A stretch of 64,000 bases of DNA, from contig JAPLFS010000063.1 of the NCBI GenBank assembly GCA_026390555.1, positions 1 to 64,000 on the forward strand. The letters run 5' to 3'. This document shows, one piece after another, positions 29,765-37,198 of this stretch. This DNA is from Pseudomonadota bacterium. Its GTDB lineage: Bacteria; Bdellovibrionota_C; UBA2361; OMII01. A program made the translations under genes and the position numbers. The notes under the pieces are model-generated. The model was not told the DNA's origin. It saw nothing but the letters and a program-made list of their open reading frames with translations, and did not search any database. The number at the start of each line of letters is the position of its first letter. Within the stretch, counting starts at the first letter, position 1.

Positions 29765-30331
29765 CTACCTGGAGAGCCCCTGCAGCCGCTTTCTCTCGCG
29801 ATGCTTTGCCTCAAGTGCCTTGCTGACCACCTTTGGAACCATATTTGAAACATCCCCGCCCAGCATGGCGACCTGTTTAACGACCGTAGAGCTGATGTAG
29901 GAGTGCTCCTCCCGCGCGGTAAGAAAGAAGGTCTCTATACCTGGGGCAAGCTTGCGATTAACGAGCGCCATCTGTGCTTCGTAATCGAAGTCTGAGATAG
30001 CCCTTAGGCCACGGATAACCACCCGACTTGCTGTGCTCTGTACGAACTCTACGAGCAATCCCGAGAAGCTTACAACCGAGACCCTGCCCTTATACTTGAC
30101 GAACTGCTTGGTAATCAGCGCTACCCGCTCCTGCTCTGTAAAAAGGGAGTCCTTGGAGGGGTTAAAGAGAACGGCCACTATAACCTTGCTAAAGATCTCG
30201 CTTGAGCGCTCGATTATATCAACATGTCCGTTGGTTAACGGATCGAAGGATCCGGGAAAGACCACTGTAGAAATATCTGCTGAAATAGCAGTAGCACGCG
30301 CTGAATCTTTTCGACTATTAGATTTTGCCAT
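29765..30331 (-). CDS. coaD: Phosphopantetheine adenylyltransferase
   Basis: Adenylates 4'-phosphopantetheine in CoA synthesis. FPGSFDPLTNGHVDIIERS contains the TxGH-like nucleotidyl-transfer site, RVVIRGLRAISDFDYEAQMA the substrate site, and YISSTVVKQVAMLGGDV the final conserved helix. At 188 aa it is about 25 residues longer than usual, because an unconserved Ser/Lys-rich N-terminal extension precedes the core. A downstream start is possible but no good one exists before the core. Confidence 0.96.
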   Translation of the reverse strand: MAKSNSRKDSARATAISADISTVVFPGSFDPLTNGHVDIIERSSEIFSKVIVAVLFNPSKDSLFTEQERVALITKQFVKYKGRVSVVSFSGLLVEFVQSTASRVVIRGLRAISDFDYEAQMALVNRKLAPGIETFFLTAREEHSYISSTVVKQVAMLGGDVSNMVPKVVSKALEAKHRERKRLQGLSR

Positions 30332-30377
30332 GACCCCTCTGATTGACTATGGTAAATAGTAAGTATTCTTTAAATAT

Positions 30378-30644
30378 ATGAAAAGGTCTAACGACATGGA
30401 GTTATCACGCTTAGCGGCGAAACAGAAGCGCTACATGGATGTTCTGCTCTTTACAGAGAGTGAGGTGCTAGATTCCTCCATAAAACCTAATCTTCTCAAG
30501 GTACTGGCTAAGTATAAAGGTGCCCTTGCCAACTGCTGGAAGGAGCAAAAGATAACCGAGCAGGACATCTTTGTGCTTGGCTCACTAGAGCGAGAGCTCG
30601 ATGCCCTGTATAATCAGGCCCACCTGAGGTCAAACGTTACCTAA
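30378..30644 (+). CDS. Small hypothetical protein, 88 aa
   Basis: An 88-residue basic, helical protein, with an internal ATG at codon 7 as an alternative start. There is no signal peptide or motif. It is divergent from coaD (46 bp) and ends 8 bp before the next gene on the same strand, so the two are probably co-transcribed. No family recognised. Confidence 0.55.
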   Translation: MKRSNDMELSRLAAKQKRYMDVLLFTESEVLDSSIKPNLLKVLAKYKGALANCWKEQKITEQDIFVLGSLERELDALYNQAHLRSNVT

Positions 30645-30652
30645 GAGCCCCT

Positions 30653-31237
30653 ATGACAGATATACGCCCCCCTACTACCATTCAAACAAGAGAGCGCCGA
30701 CCACTTCGGGATAACTGGATCGCCATGACCTTCATGGCTACTCTTTTAATCGCCTCGGGATCAACCGCCACCGTTGTTGGCTATAAAATTAAACTTGCCG
30801 ACCGTGACAGAAAGTCACAACTGCTCAATGCATATTCGGCGCTAGGTGGATCGTTTGAAAAGTCAAAGAGCTTGGGCACTACGCTCTATAATCAGGCTCT
30901 AACGAGCGATCAGAATATCTTTGCAACTACCTATGAGGTTAACGAACGTGCGCGCACCTTTGGACTCTACCAGGTTCTTGAAACCACCCCGCCGCAGGTA
31001 TTAGAAACAGCGCTGCAAGGACTGTGGAAGATCAACGCAACTGAGTCTGCAAAAAGCTCCCGTGATGCCTGGCGTGCTCTGCAAGAGGGCCGCGCCGCTA
31101 AACATACGGGGGTCGATCCAACTGCCGCACGCTTTGCACGACAGTACGACCGTCACCTAGCACGGGATACAGAGCTAAAGCTCTTTAAGTTTCTAGTTGA
31201 TAACCGTGTGACGATTGCTCCGTCACAGACCAAGTAG
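30653..31237 (+). CDS. Membrane-anchored hypothetical protein, 194 aa
   Basis: A polar N-terminus of about 23 residues is followed by one membrane helix (WIAMTFMATLLIASGSTATV), so the remaining roughly 150 residues would lie in the periplasm. The soluble part is helical with many charged residues, containing LFKFLVDNRVTIAPSQ near its end. It forms a two-gene unit with the 88-residue protein and is convergent with the bTHX gene, 9 bp away. No family recognised. Confidence 0.6.
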   Translation: MTDIRPPTTIQTRERRPLRDNWIAMTFMATLLIASGSTATVVGYKIKLADRDRKSQLLNAYSALGGSFEKSKSLGTTLYNQALTSDQNIFATTYEVNERARTFGLYQVLETTPPQVLETALQGLWKINATESAKSSRDAWRALQEGRAAKHTGVDPTAARFARQYDRHLARDTELKLFKFLVDNRVTIAPSQTK

Positions 31238-31246
31238 CAAGCTGTA

Positions 31247-31429
31247 TTACTTGCTTTTCTTTGCTACTGGAGCCTTCTTTACTGCAGTGCCAGTTGTTTT
31301 TGTAGCTACTTTTGTAGCTGTCTTTGCAGTCGGCTTATAAGCTGCCTGCTTGCTCTTGTGAGGACGCGCATTGCCGTACGATGCGCTGAAGGTCTTTCCT
31401 CGACGAGTGCTCTTATCTCCCCTACCCAT
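31247..31429 (-). CDS. 30S ribosomal protein bTHX
   Basis: A 60-residue very basic protein. The first 26 residues, MGRGDKSTRRGKTFSASYGN then ARPHKS, match the bTHX signature (MGKGDxxTRRGK-x5-YGxxRP), a small peptide that sits in the head of the 30S subunit in Thermus. The remaining 34 residues are a Lys/Ala/Thr tail (AVKKAPVAKKSK) not present in the short family members and probably disordered. GGAG lies 5-6 nt before the ATG and a perfect TATAAT about 25 nt upstream. Confidence 0.85.
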   Translation of the reverse strand: MGRGDKSTRRGKTFSASYGNARPHKSKQAAYKPTAKTATKVATKTTGTAVKKAPVAKKSK

Positions 31430-31454
31430 AAAAACTCCACTACTTTAGATATAC

Positions 31455-31460
31455 ATTATA
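31455..31460 (-). promoter_or_regulatory. -10 element of bTHX gene
   Basis: Consensus TATAAT on the minus strand, giving a start near 31448 and an approximately 20-nt leader that includes GGAG. The -35 region is weak. Confidence 0.45.
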
Positions 31461-31505
31461 ATTGATCTAGCGCCAGTATTGGGCGCCATAGCTCTAAACT
31501 TAGTA

Positions 31506-31526
31506 ATAGTTATACTATATAACTAT
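31506..31526. promoter_or_regulatory. Perfect 9-bp inverted repeat in divergent promoter region
   Basis: ATAGTTATA-CTA-TATAACTAT, two 9-bp arms around a 3-bp centre, lies in the 162-bp region between the divergent bTHX and DUF971 genes. It overlaps TATACT and TATAAC, either of which could be a -10 for the plus-strand gene. The symmetry suggests an operator for a dimeric regulator; the regulator is unknown. Confidence 0.4.
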
Positions 31527-31591
31527 CGCCACGTCGAATAGGTTCTCATATGGAACCATAAGGTGGCATCATCGTACCAAAATACAACATT

Positions 31592-31942
31592 ATGACGCAC
31601 CCCTCCCCAGCTTTTCCAACTCCAACCGAGATCAGACGAAACGCAACCTCAGGCCTGACAATCACCTGGCTAGACGGAGCCGTTACTACCTTAAGTAGCG
31701 AGCTGTTACGCCGCGAGTGCCCCTGTGCGGCCTGCAGAGAGGTGCGCGGCGATACGACACATACCAAACCGCTGACGGGCAAGAAGCGCTCTCTTGCTAT
31801 CATTGATAGTAGTCTTGAGGAGGAGTTAAAGCTGCAAGAGATCTGGGGGATTGGCCAATACGCGCTAGGGATACGTTGGGGTGATGGTCACGAGACCGGT
31901 ATCTATCCCTTCAATCTACTGTTGGAACTAGGACAACGCTAG
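31592..31942 (+). CDS. DUF971 domain protein
   Basis: A 116-residue protein of the DUF971 family, equivalent to the N-terminal domain of gamma-butyrobetaine hydroxylase. TPTEIRRNATSGLTITWLDG opens the domain and RRECPCAACREVRG carries the cysteines (C-x-x-C type) that bind zinc in related proteins, followed by YALGIRWGDGHETGIYPF. Stand-alone DUF971 proteins are often near Fe-S or Mrp-type genes; none is seen here. No Shine-Dalgarno precedes the ATG. Confidence 0.9.
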   Translation: MTHPSPAFPTPTEIRRNATSGLTITWLDGAVTTLSSELLRRECPCAACREVRGDTTHTKPLTGKKRSLAIIDSSLEEELKLQEIWGIGQYALGIRWGDGHETGIYPFNLLLELGQR

Positions 31943-31970
31943 TATTTAGATATCGCTAGATTATCTAAGC

Positions 31971-32210
31971 TTAGCCTGGGCCACGACCACGCACCTCAAC
32001 TAGGCGCTTAACGATACGCCCCTTTGAGAGATCGTATGGTGAGATCTCAACTATGACCTTATCACCAGGCAGAACGCGGATGTAGAACTTACGCATCTTG
32101 CCAGCAAGGTGCGCTAGCACCTCGTGCCCATTATCACACTGCACACGAAATGCGTTGGGAAAGCACTCCTTAACAACTCCGTTCAACTCGATTGCGTCCT
32201 TTGATGCCAT
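31971..32210 (-). CDS. infA: Translation initiation factor IF-1
   Basis: A 79-residue OB-fold protein that binds the 30S A site during initiation. The recognisable blocks are [40 protein letters not shown] and [16 protein letters not shown]. Length and composition are standard except for a short RGRGPG tail. It is downstream of accA on the same strand with 122 bp between, in which I see no convincing terminator. Confidence 0.97.
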   Translation of the reverse strand: MASKDAIELNGVVKECFPNAFRVQCDNGHEVLAHLAGKMRKFYIRVLPGDKVIVEISPYDLSKGRIVKRLVEVRGRGPG

Positions 32211-32332
32211 GCGACCTATGACCTTTACATCTGTACTTGACAGTTAAAATGCACGCCGTAGCGCACCTGTCGTTTGAGTGAGAGTACCCCTGCTTGAAAT
32301 CTTATGCAACTCGCTGAAAAGATGCGATCTAG

Positions 32333-33316
32333 CTACCCAACAAAGGGGCCAATCCGGCGGAACTTCTCGTAACGTTGGGCTACAAGGTCCTTAACCGTTA
32401 ATTTCGAGAGTGGATCGAGGTTTCTAACCAGGGCGGCCCGTAGTATTTCAGCCGCCTCCTTGTGGTTGCTATGCGCTCCACCGCTTGGCTCAGGAACTAT
32501 CTCATCTATCAGGTTAAGCCGTTTAAGGTCCTGTGCTGTAACGTTCAGGGCCTCTGCTGCCAGGGATGCCTGCTCAGTAGAGACCTCTGCCTTACCAGCC
32601 GAGTGCCAGAGGATCGATGCACAACCCTCAGGGGTAATAACGGAATAGCACGCATTCTCAAGCATCAGGATACGGTCGGAAACTCCGAGTGCCAGCGCTC
32701 CGCCGCTGCCCCCCTCTCCGATTACGACGCTTATAATTGGAACTGTAAGCTCAGAGAGTTCGGCTAAATTACGGGCGATCGCTTCAGCCTGGCCACGCTC
32801 TTCGGCCTCAAGGCCTGGGAAAGCACCCTGCGTATCGATAAAGGTGAACAGGGGTAAACCGAACTTCTCAGCCATCCGGAAGAGCCTGAGAGCCTTACGA
32901 TACCCCTCAGGATTAGCCATGCCGAAGTTTCGTTTCAGCCGCTCTGCGGTAGTGCGTCCCCGTTGGTGTCCGATAATCATGATCGGAACCTCTCCCAGAC
33001 GGGCGGTCCCGCCTACTATAGCTGGGTCGTCCCTAAAGAGTCTGTCACCGTGCAGTTCGATAAAATCAGAAAATATGAATTTGATATAATCGAGGGTAAA
33101 TGGTCGATCGAAGTGTCTAGAGAGCTGTACCCGCTGATATGGGGTCAACTTGCTGTAGATCTCCTTTCTTATCTTTGAGACCTTAGTCTCAAGCGCTGCG
33201 TACTCGGCTCGCCGCGACTGGTTACCGCTGGCTAACTCATCCTTTAAACGCTCAAGTTGATACTCAAGCTCTACCAATGGTCGTTCAAAATCGAGCGGAT
33301 GTTCAATCGGACTCAT
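32333..33316 (-). CDS. accA: Acetyl-CoA carboxylase carboxyltransferase subunit alpha
   Basis: Forms malonyl-CoA together with AccD. The 327-residue sequence shows the helical N-terminal region, HFDRPFTLDYI, LHGDRLFRDDPAIVGG, GHQRGRTTAERLKRNFGMANPEGYRKALRL spread over the CoA site, FIDTQGAFPG and GEGGSGGALALG. Length matches the family. It is transcribed in the same direction as the upstream 36-residue-repeat genes, with 291 bp between that include the decayed tail of the nearest repeat gene. Confidence 0.97.
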   Translation of the reverse strand: MSPIEHPLDFERPLVELEYQLERLKDELASGNQSRRAEYAALETKVSKIRKEIYSKLTPYQRVQLSRHFDRPFTLDYIKFIFSDFIELHGDRLFRDDPAIVGGTARLGEVPIMIIGHQRGRTTAERLKRNFGMANPEGYRKALRLFRMAEKFGLPLFTFIDTQGAFPGLEAEERGQAEAIARNLAELSELTVPIISVVIGEGGSGGALALGVSDRILMLENACYSVITPEGCASILWHSAGKAEVSTEQASLAAEALNVTAQDLKRLNLIDEIVPEPSGGAHSNHKEAAEILRAALVRNLDPLSKLTVKDLVAQRYEKFRRIGPFVG

Positions 33317-33540
33317 GCGTGTACACCTTTAACGATAACAGATCTTCCAAGGTCGGATCATTCCACAACTAGGCGCTACTGGTCAAACCCAACATGCGGG
33401 GCATAACACATTAAAGTTATGATATATCTTGCGGTTAATCATGCACCTCAGAGCGCCACTGCGCACAAAAGAGATCTACGCAGCAGCTACTATTGCAGGG
33501 GGCTCGTCACCATGTTGCTTATATTATAACTCTTTTGCGC

Positions 33541-33607
33541 TAAATTCTCGCGACTGGGGATGCCAGGTTGGCGTTTTCTCTGGATACTCAACCTAAAGAG
33601 CGCCTGA
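33541..33607 (-). pseudogene. Decayed C-terminal segment of repeat gene A
   Basis: Directly past the stop of repeat gene A, the shifted frame reads FNQALFRLSIQRKRQPGIP and then diverges. This matches the terminal unit of paralogue C (FNQELFRWSVQRQHKLGIP), so the present stop results from a +1 shift and this DNA is former or recoded coding sequence. The rest of the interval to accA holds nothing I can identify. Confidence 0.65.
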
Positions 33608-35527
33608 TTAAAGTCTACGTCCTTTGTGCCGAAGTCTTTTAAATGCCGCTAGAGCTTTGAGATCCGGCAAACCACGGCTATTCTGCATCCCGGTAATCGA
33701 GCGAAAGAGATCCTGATTAAACTTATCATTCTCTGTGCAGAAATCCTTTAATGCCGCTAGAGCTTCGAGATCCGGCATACCACAGCTACGCTGCATCCCG
33801 GTAATGGCGCGAAAGAGATCCTGATTAAACGTATCATTCTCTATGCAGAAACCCTTTAATTCGTATAGATCTGAGAGATTTGGGATACCACGGCCAGCCT
33901 GCATCCCGGTAATTGAGCGAAAGAGATCCTGGTTAAACGTATCATTCTCTGTGCAGAAATCCTTTAATTCCCCTAGAGCTTTGAGATCCGGCATGCCACA
34001 GACATTCTGCATCCCGGTAATAGAGCGAAAGAGATCCTGATTAAACGTATCATTCTCTGAGCAGAAACCCTTTAATGCGGCTAGATCTGAGAGCTTCGGC
34101 ATACCTCTGCCAGCCTGCATCCCGGTAATCGAGCGAAAGAGATCCTGGTTAAACTCTTCATTCTCTATGCAAAAATCCTTTAATGCCGCTAGAGCTTCGA
34201 GATCCGGCACGCCGCAGCGATTCTGCATCCCGGTAATTGAGCGAAAAAGACCCTGATTAAACTCTTCATTCTCTATGCAGAAATCTTTTAATGCCTGTAA
34301 ATCTTTGAGATCCGGAACTCTACGGCCAGATTGCATCCCGGTAATGGAGCGAAAGAGATCCTGGTTAAACTCCTCATTCTCTATGCAAAAATCCTTTAAT
34401 GCCGCTAGAGCTGAAAGCTTCGGCACGCCACAGCCATTCTGCATCCCAGTAATGGAGCGAAAGAGCTCCTGATTAAACGTATAATTCTCTATGCAGAAAC
34501 CCTTTAATGCCGCTAGAGCTTTGAGATCCGGCACACCCTGGCTATTCTGCATCCCGGTAATCGAGCGAAAGAGATCCTGATTAAACTTATCATTCTCTAT
34601 GCAGAAACCCTTTAATGCCGCTAGAGCTGAGAGATTCGGCATACCACAGCCACGCTGCATCCCGGTAATCGAGCGAAAGAGATCCTGATTAAACGTATCA
34701 TTCTCTGTGCAGAAATCCTTTAATGGCGCCAGAGCTGAGAGTTTCGGCATACCACACCCACTCTGCATCCCGGTAATGGAGCTAAAGAGGGCCTGATTAA
34801 ACTTGTTATCCTCTGTGCAGAAATCCTTTAATACCCCTAGAGCTTTGAGATCCGGAACTCCACGGCCATTCTGCATCCCGGTAATCGAGCTAAAGAGGCC
34901 CTGATTAAACTTGTTATCCTCTATGCAGAAATCCTTTAATGCCCAAAGATCTTTGAGATTCGGCACGCCATAGCCATTCTGCATCCCGGTAATGGAGCGA
35001 AAGAGATCCTGATTAAACTTATTATCCTCTATGCAGAAATCCTTTAATACCCCTAGAGCTTTGAGATCCGGCACGCCACAGCCAGCCTGCATCCCGGTAA
35101 TCGAGCGAAAGAGCTTTTGATTTAACTCTCCTGTATCCTTGGAGCACCACGCCACTAGTTCTTCGACCTCTCTCCTGTCCGGTATCCCTAGATTAGCGTA
35201 CATGCTAGAGATCGATGTCCGTAGTGGGTGTTCAGCATACCACTCTATCAGCTCCCAACTTGCTGCCTGTAGTTGATTCAGGCGTGATGAACTGTTTACA
35301 ATCGCAGTTATACTGGTGGATTTTCCGGCGCGGTAAAAGATAAAGAAGCTCTTGCACAATACCTCACTTAAGAACTGCTCTTTATCGGCTTCATTATCTA
35401 TGCTCGAAGCTACCTTTCTGATTCGATCTAGAAGCTTGGTGAGAGGACGATCGCTAATCTTAATAGACTCCTTATAGAAGGTATCCTCTAGCTTCTTCGT
35501 AAATTTTTCTTCGATCCTACTGCTCAC
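33608..35527 (-). CDS. 36-residue tandem-repeat protein A (14 repeats)
   Basis: A 639-residue protein. The N-terminal domain (about 1-140, KFTKKLEDTFYKESIKISD to EVEELVAWCSKD) is shared with the two neighbours. It is followed by 14 repeats of 36 residues with consensus FNQDLFRSITGMQ-x-x-x-G-V/M-P-D/K/N-L-x-x-L-x-x-LKDFC-I/T-E-N. Each unit should form two helices, so the array is an alpha-solenoid. The two or three residues after GMQ vary most (NG, AG, SG, RG, NS, NR, NV). The start is a GTG with AGGGG upstream, conserved in paralogue B. The last repeat is frameshifted and ends in KRLRHKGRRL. No signal peptide or membrane helix. I recognise no family; PPR, TPR and Sel1 consensus residues do not fit. 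Binding of protein or nucleic acid is possible but unproven. Confidence 0.85.
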   Translation of the reverse strand: MSSRIEEKFTKKLEDTFYKESIKISDRPLTKLLDRIRKVASSIDNEADKEQFLSEVLCKSFFIFYRAGKSTSITAIVNSSSRLNQLQAASWELIEWYAEHPLRTSISSMYANLGIPDRREVEELVAWCSKDTGELNQKLFRSITGMQAGCGVPDLKALGVLKDFCIEDNKFNQDLFRSITGMQNGYGVPNLKDLWALKDFCIEDNKFNQGLFSSITGMQNGRGVPDLKALGVLKDFCTEDNKFNQALFSSITGMQSGCGMPKLSALAPLKDFCTENDTFNQDLFRSITGMQRGCGMPNLSALAALKGFCIENDKFNQDLFRSITGMQNSQGVPDLKALAALKGFCIENYTFNQELFRSITGMQNGCGVPKLSALAALKDFCIENEEFNQDLFRSITGMQSGRRVPDLKDLQALKDFCIENEEFNQGLFRSITGMQNRCGVPDLEALAALKDFCIENEEFNQDLFRSITGMQAGRGMPKLSDLAALKGFCSENDTFNQDLFRSITGMQNVCGMPDLKALGELKDFCTENDTFNQDLFRSITGMQAGRGIPNLSDLYELKGFCIENDTFNQDLFRAITGMQRSCGMPDLEALAALKDFCTENDKFNQDLFRSITGMQNSRGLPDLKALAAFKRLRHKGRRL

Positions 35528-35563
35528 AAGATACCCCTATAGTTGCCGTAACATTTATCTTAT

Positions 35564-35672
35564 CTACGCAGCAGTTTGCTTGTAGTATAACGCTTTTAAC
35601 CGCTTCAACTCCTCGAAACTGGGGATGCCCAGTTTGTGTTTTCTCTGGATACTCCACCTAAAGAGAGCCTGA
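35564..35672 (-). pseudogene. Shifted C-terminal segment of repeat gene B
   Basis: After the stop of gene B, the +1 frame stays open and reads DFNQALFRWSIQRKHKLGIP, then EEL, LKALYYKQTAA and a TAG at 35564-35566. This is homologous to the intact end of paralogue C (LKALYYEQTAA, stop 37199). The segment is undamaged apart from the single-base shift, so it decayed recently or is reached by recoding. Confidence 0.7.
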
Positions 35673-37160
35673 TTAAAGTCTATGCCCTTTGTGCCGAAAT
35701 CTTTTAACTGCCGCTAGAGCTGAGAACTTCGGCATACCACAGCCAGCCTGCATCCCAGTAATGGAGCGAAAGAGATCGTGATTAAACTTATCATTCTCTG
35801 TGCAGAAATCCTTTAATGCCGCTAGATCTGAGAGCTTCGGCATACCACAGCCATTCTGCATCCCGGTAATGGAGCGAAATAGTGCCTGATTAAACGTATC
35901 ATCCTCTATGCAGAAACCCTTTAATACCGCTAGAGCTTCGAGATCCGGTATGCCATAGCCATTCTGCATCCCAGTAATGGAGCGAAAGAGGGCCTGATTA
36001 AACTTTTCATCCTCTATACAGAAACCCTTTAATGCCGCTAGCGCTGAGAGCTCCGGTACGCCGTAGCCATTCTGCATCCCAGTAATGGAACGAAATAGAC
36101 CCTGATTAAACTTTTCATCCTCTATGCAGAAACCCTTTAATGCCTTTAGAGCTGCGAGATCCGGCACGCCGTAGCCACCCTGCATCCCGGTAATAGAGCG
36201 AAAGAGATCCTGATTAAACTCTTCATTCTCTACGCAGAAATCCTTTAATTCCCCTAGAGATTTGAGATCCGGCACTCCACTGCCATTCTGCATCCCGGTA
36301 ATCGAGCGAAAGAGAACCTGATTAAACTCTCTATTTTCTATGCAGAAATCCTTTAATGCCCCTAGAGATTCAAGATCCGGCACACCACAGCCAGCCTGCA
36401 TCCCGGTAATAGAGCGAAAGAGATCCTGATTAAACTTTTCATTCTCTATGCAGAAATCCTTTAATGCCCCTAGAGATTTTAGATCCGGCACGCCACAGCC
36501 AGCCTGCATCCCTGTAATAGAGCGAAAGAGATCCTGATTAAACTTTTCATCCTCTATGCAGAAATCTTTTAATGCCCCTAGAGATTTGAGATCCGGCACG
36601 CCACAGCCAGCCTGCATCCCGGTAATAGAGCTAAAGAGTGCCTGATTAAACTTTTCATCCTCTATGCAGAAATCCTTTAATGCCCCTAGAGATTTTAGAT
36701 CCGGCACACCACAGCCAGCCTGCATCCCGGTAATAGAGCGAAAGAGCTTTTGATTTAACTCAGCTGTATCCTTTGAACACCACGCCACTAGTTTTTCGAC
36801 CTCTCTCCTGTCCGGCATGCCTAGATTAGCGTACATGCTAGAGATTGATGCCCGTAGTGGGTGTTCTGCATACCACTCTATCAGCTCCCAACTTGCTGCC
36901 TGTAGTTGATTCAGGCGTGTTGTACTGTTTACAAGCGCCGTTATACTGGTGGATTTTCCGGCGCGGTAAAAACTAAAGAAGCTCTTGCACAGTATATCAC
37001 TTAAGAACTGCTCTTTATCGGCTTCATTATCTATGCTCGAAGCTACCTTTCTGATTCGATCGAGAAGTATAGCGAGCGGACGATCGCTAATCTTAATAGA
37101 CTCCTTGTAGAAGGAATCCTCTAGCTTCTTCGTAAATTTTTCTTCGATCCTACTGCTCAC
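35673..37160 (-). CDS. 36-residue tandem-repeat protein B (10 repeats)
   Basis: Same architecture as protein A: the shared N-terminal domain, then 10 repeats. I place the start at the GTG at 37160 (VSSRIEEKF), which has AGGGG about 8 nt upstream and is conserved in A. An upstream ATG at 37292 would overlap the coding end of gene C by 94 bp. Repeats 1-4 share AGCGVPDLKSLGALKDFCIE almost without change, a sign of recent unit duplication, and later ones carry NG, GG or AG after GMQ. The last unit is shifted and ends KRFRHKGHRL at a TAA created by the shifted FNQ codons. It starts 39 bp after gene C and ends 145 bp before gene A, so the three genes are probably one transcript. Predicted cytoplasmic; function not recognised. 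Confidence 0.85.
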   Translation of the reverse strand: MSSRIEEKFTKKLEDSFYKESIKISDRPLAILLDRIRKVASSIDNEADKEQFLSDILCKSFFSFYRAGKSTSITALVNSTTRLNQLQAASWELIEWYAEHPLRASISSMYANLGMPDRREVEKLVAWCSKDTAELNQKLFRSITGMQAGCGVPDLKSLGALKDFCIEDEKFNQALFSSITGMQAGCGVPDLKSLGALKDFCIEDEKFNQDLFRSITGMQAGCGVPDLKSLGALKDFCIENEKFNQDLFRSITGMQAGCGVPDLESLGALKDFCIENREFNQVLFRSITGMQNGSGVPDLKSLGELKDFCVENEEFNQDLFRSITGMQGGYGVPDLAALKALKGFCIEDEKFNQGLFRSITGMQNGYGVPELSALAALKGFCIEDEKFNQALFRSITGMQNGYGIPDLEALAVLKGFCIEDDTFNQALFRSITGMQNGCGMPKLSDLAALKDFCTENDKFNHDLFRSITGMQAGCGMPKFSALAAVKRFRHKGHRL

Positions 37161-37198
37161 AAGAGATACCCCTATAGCTGCCGTAACAATTATCTTAT

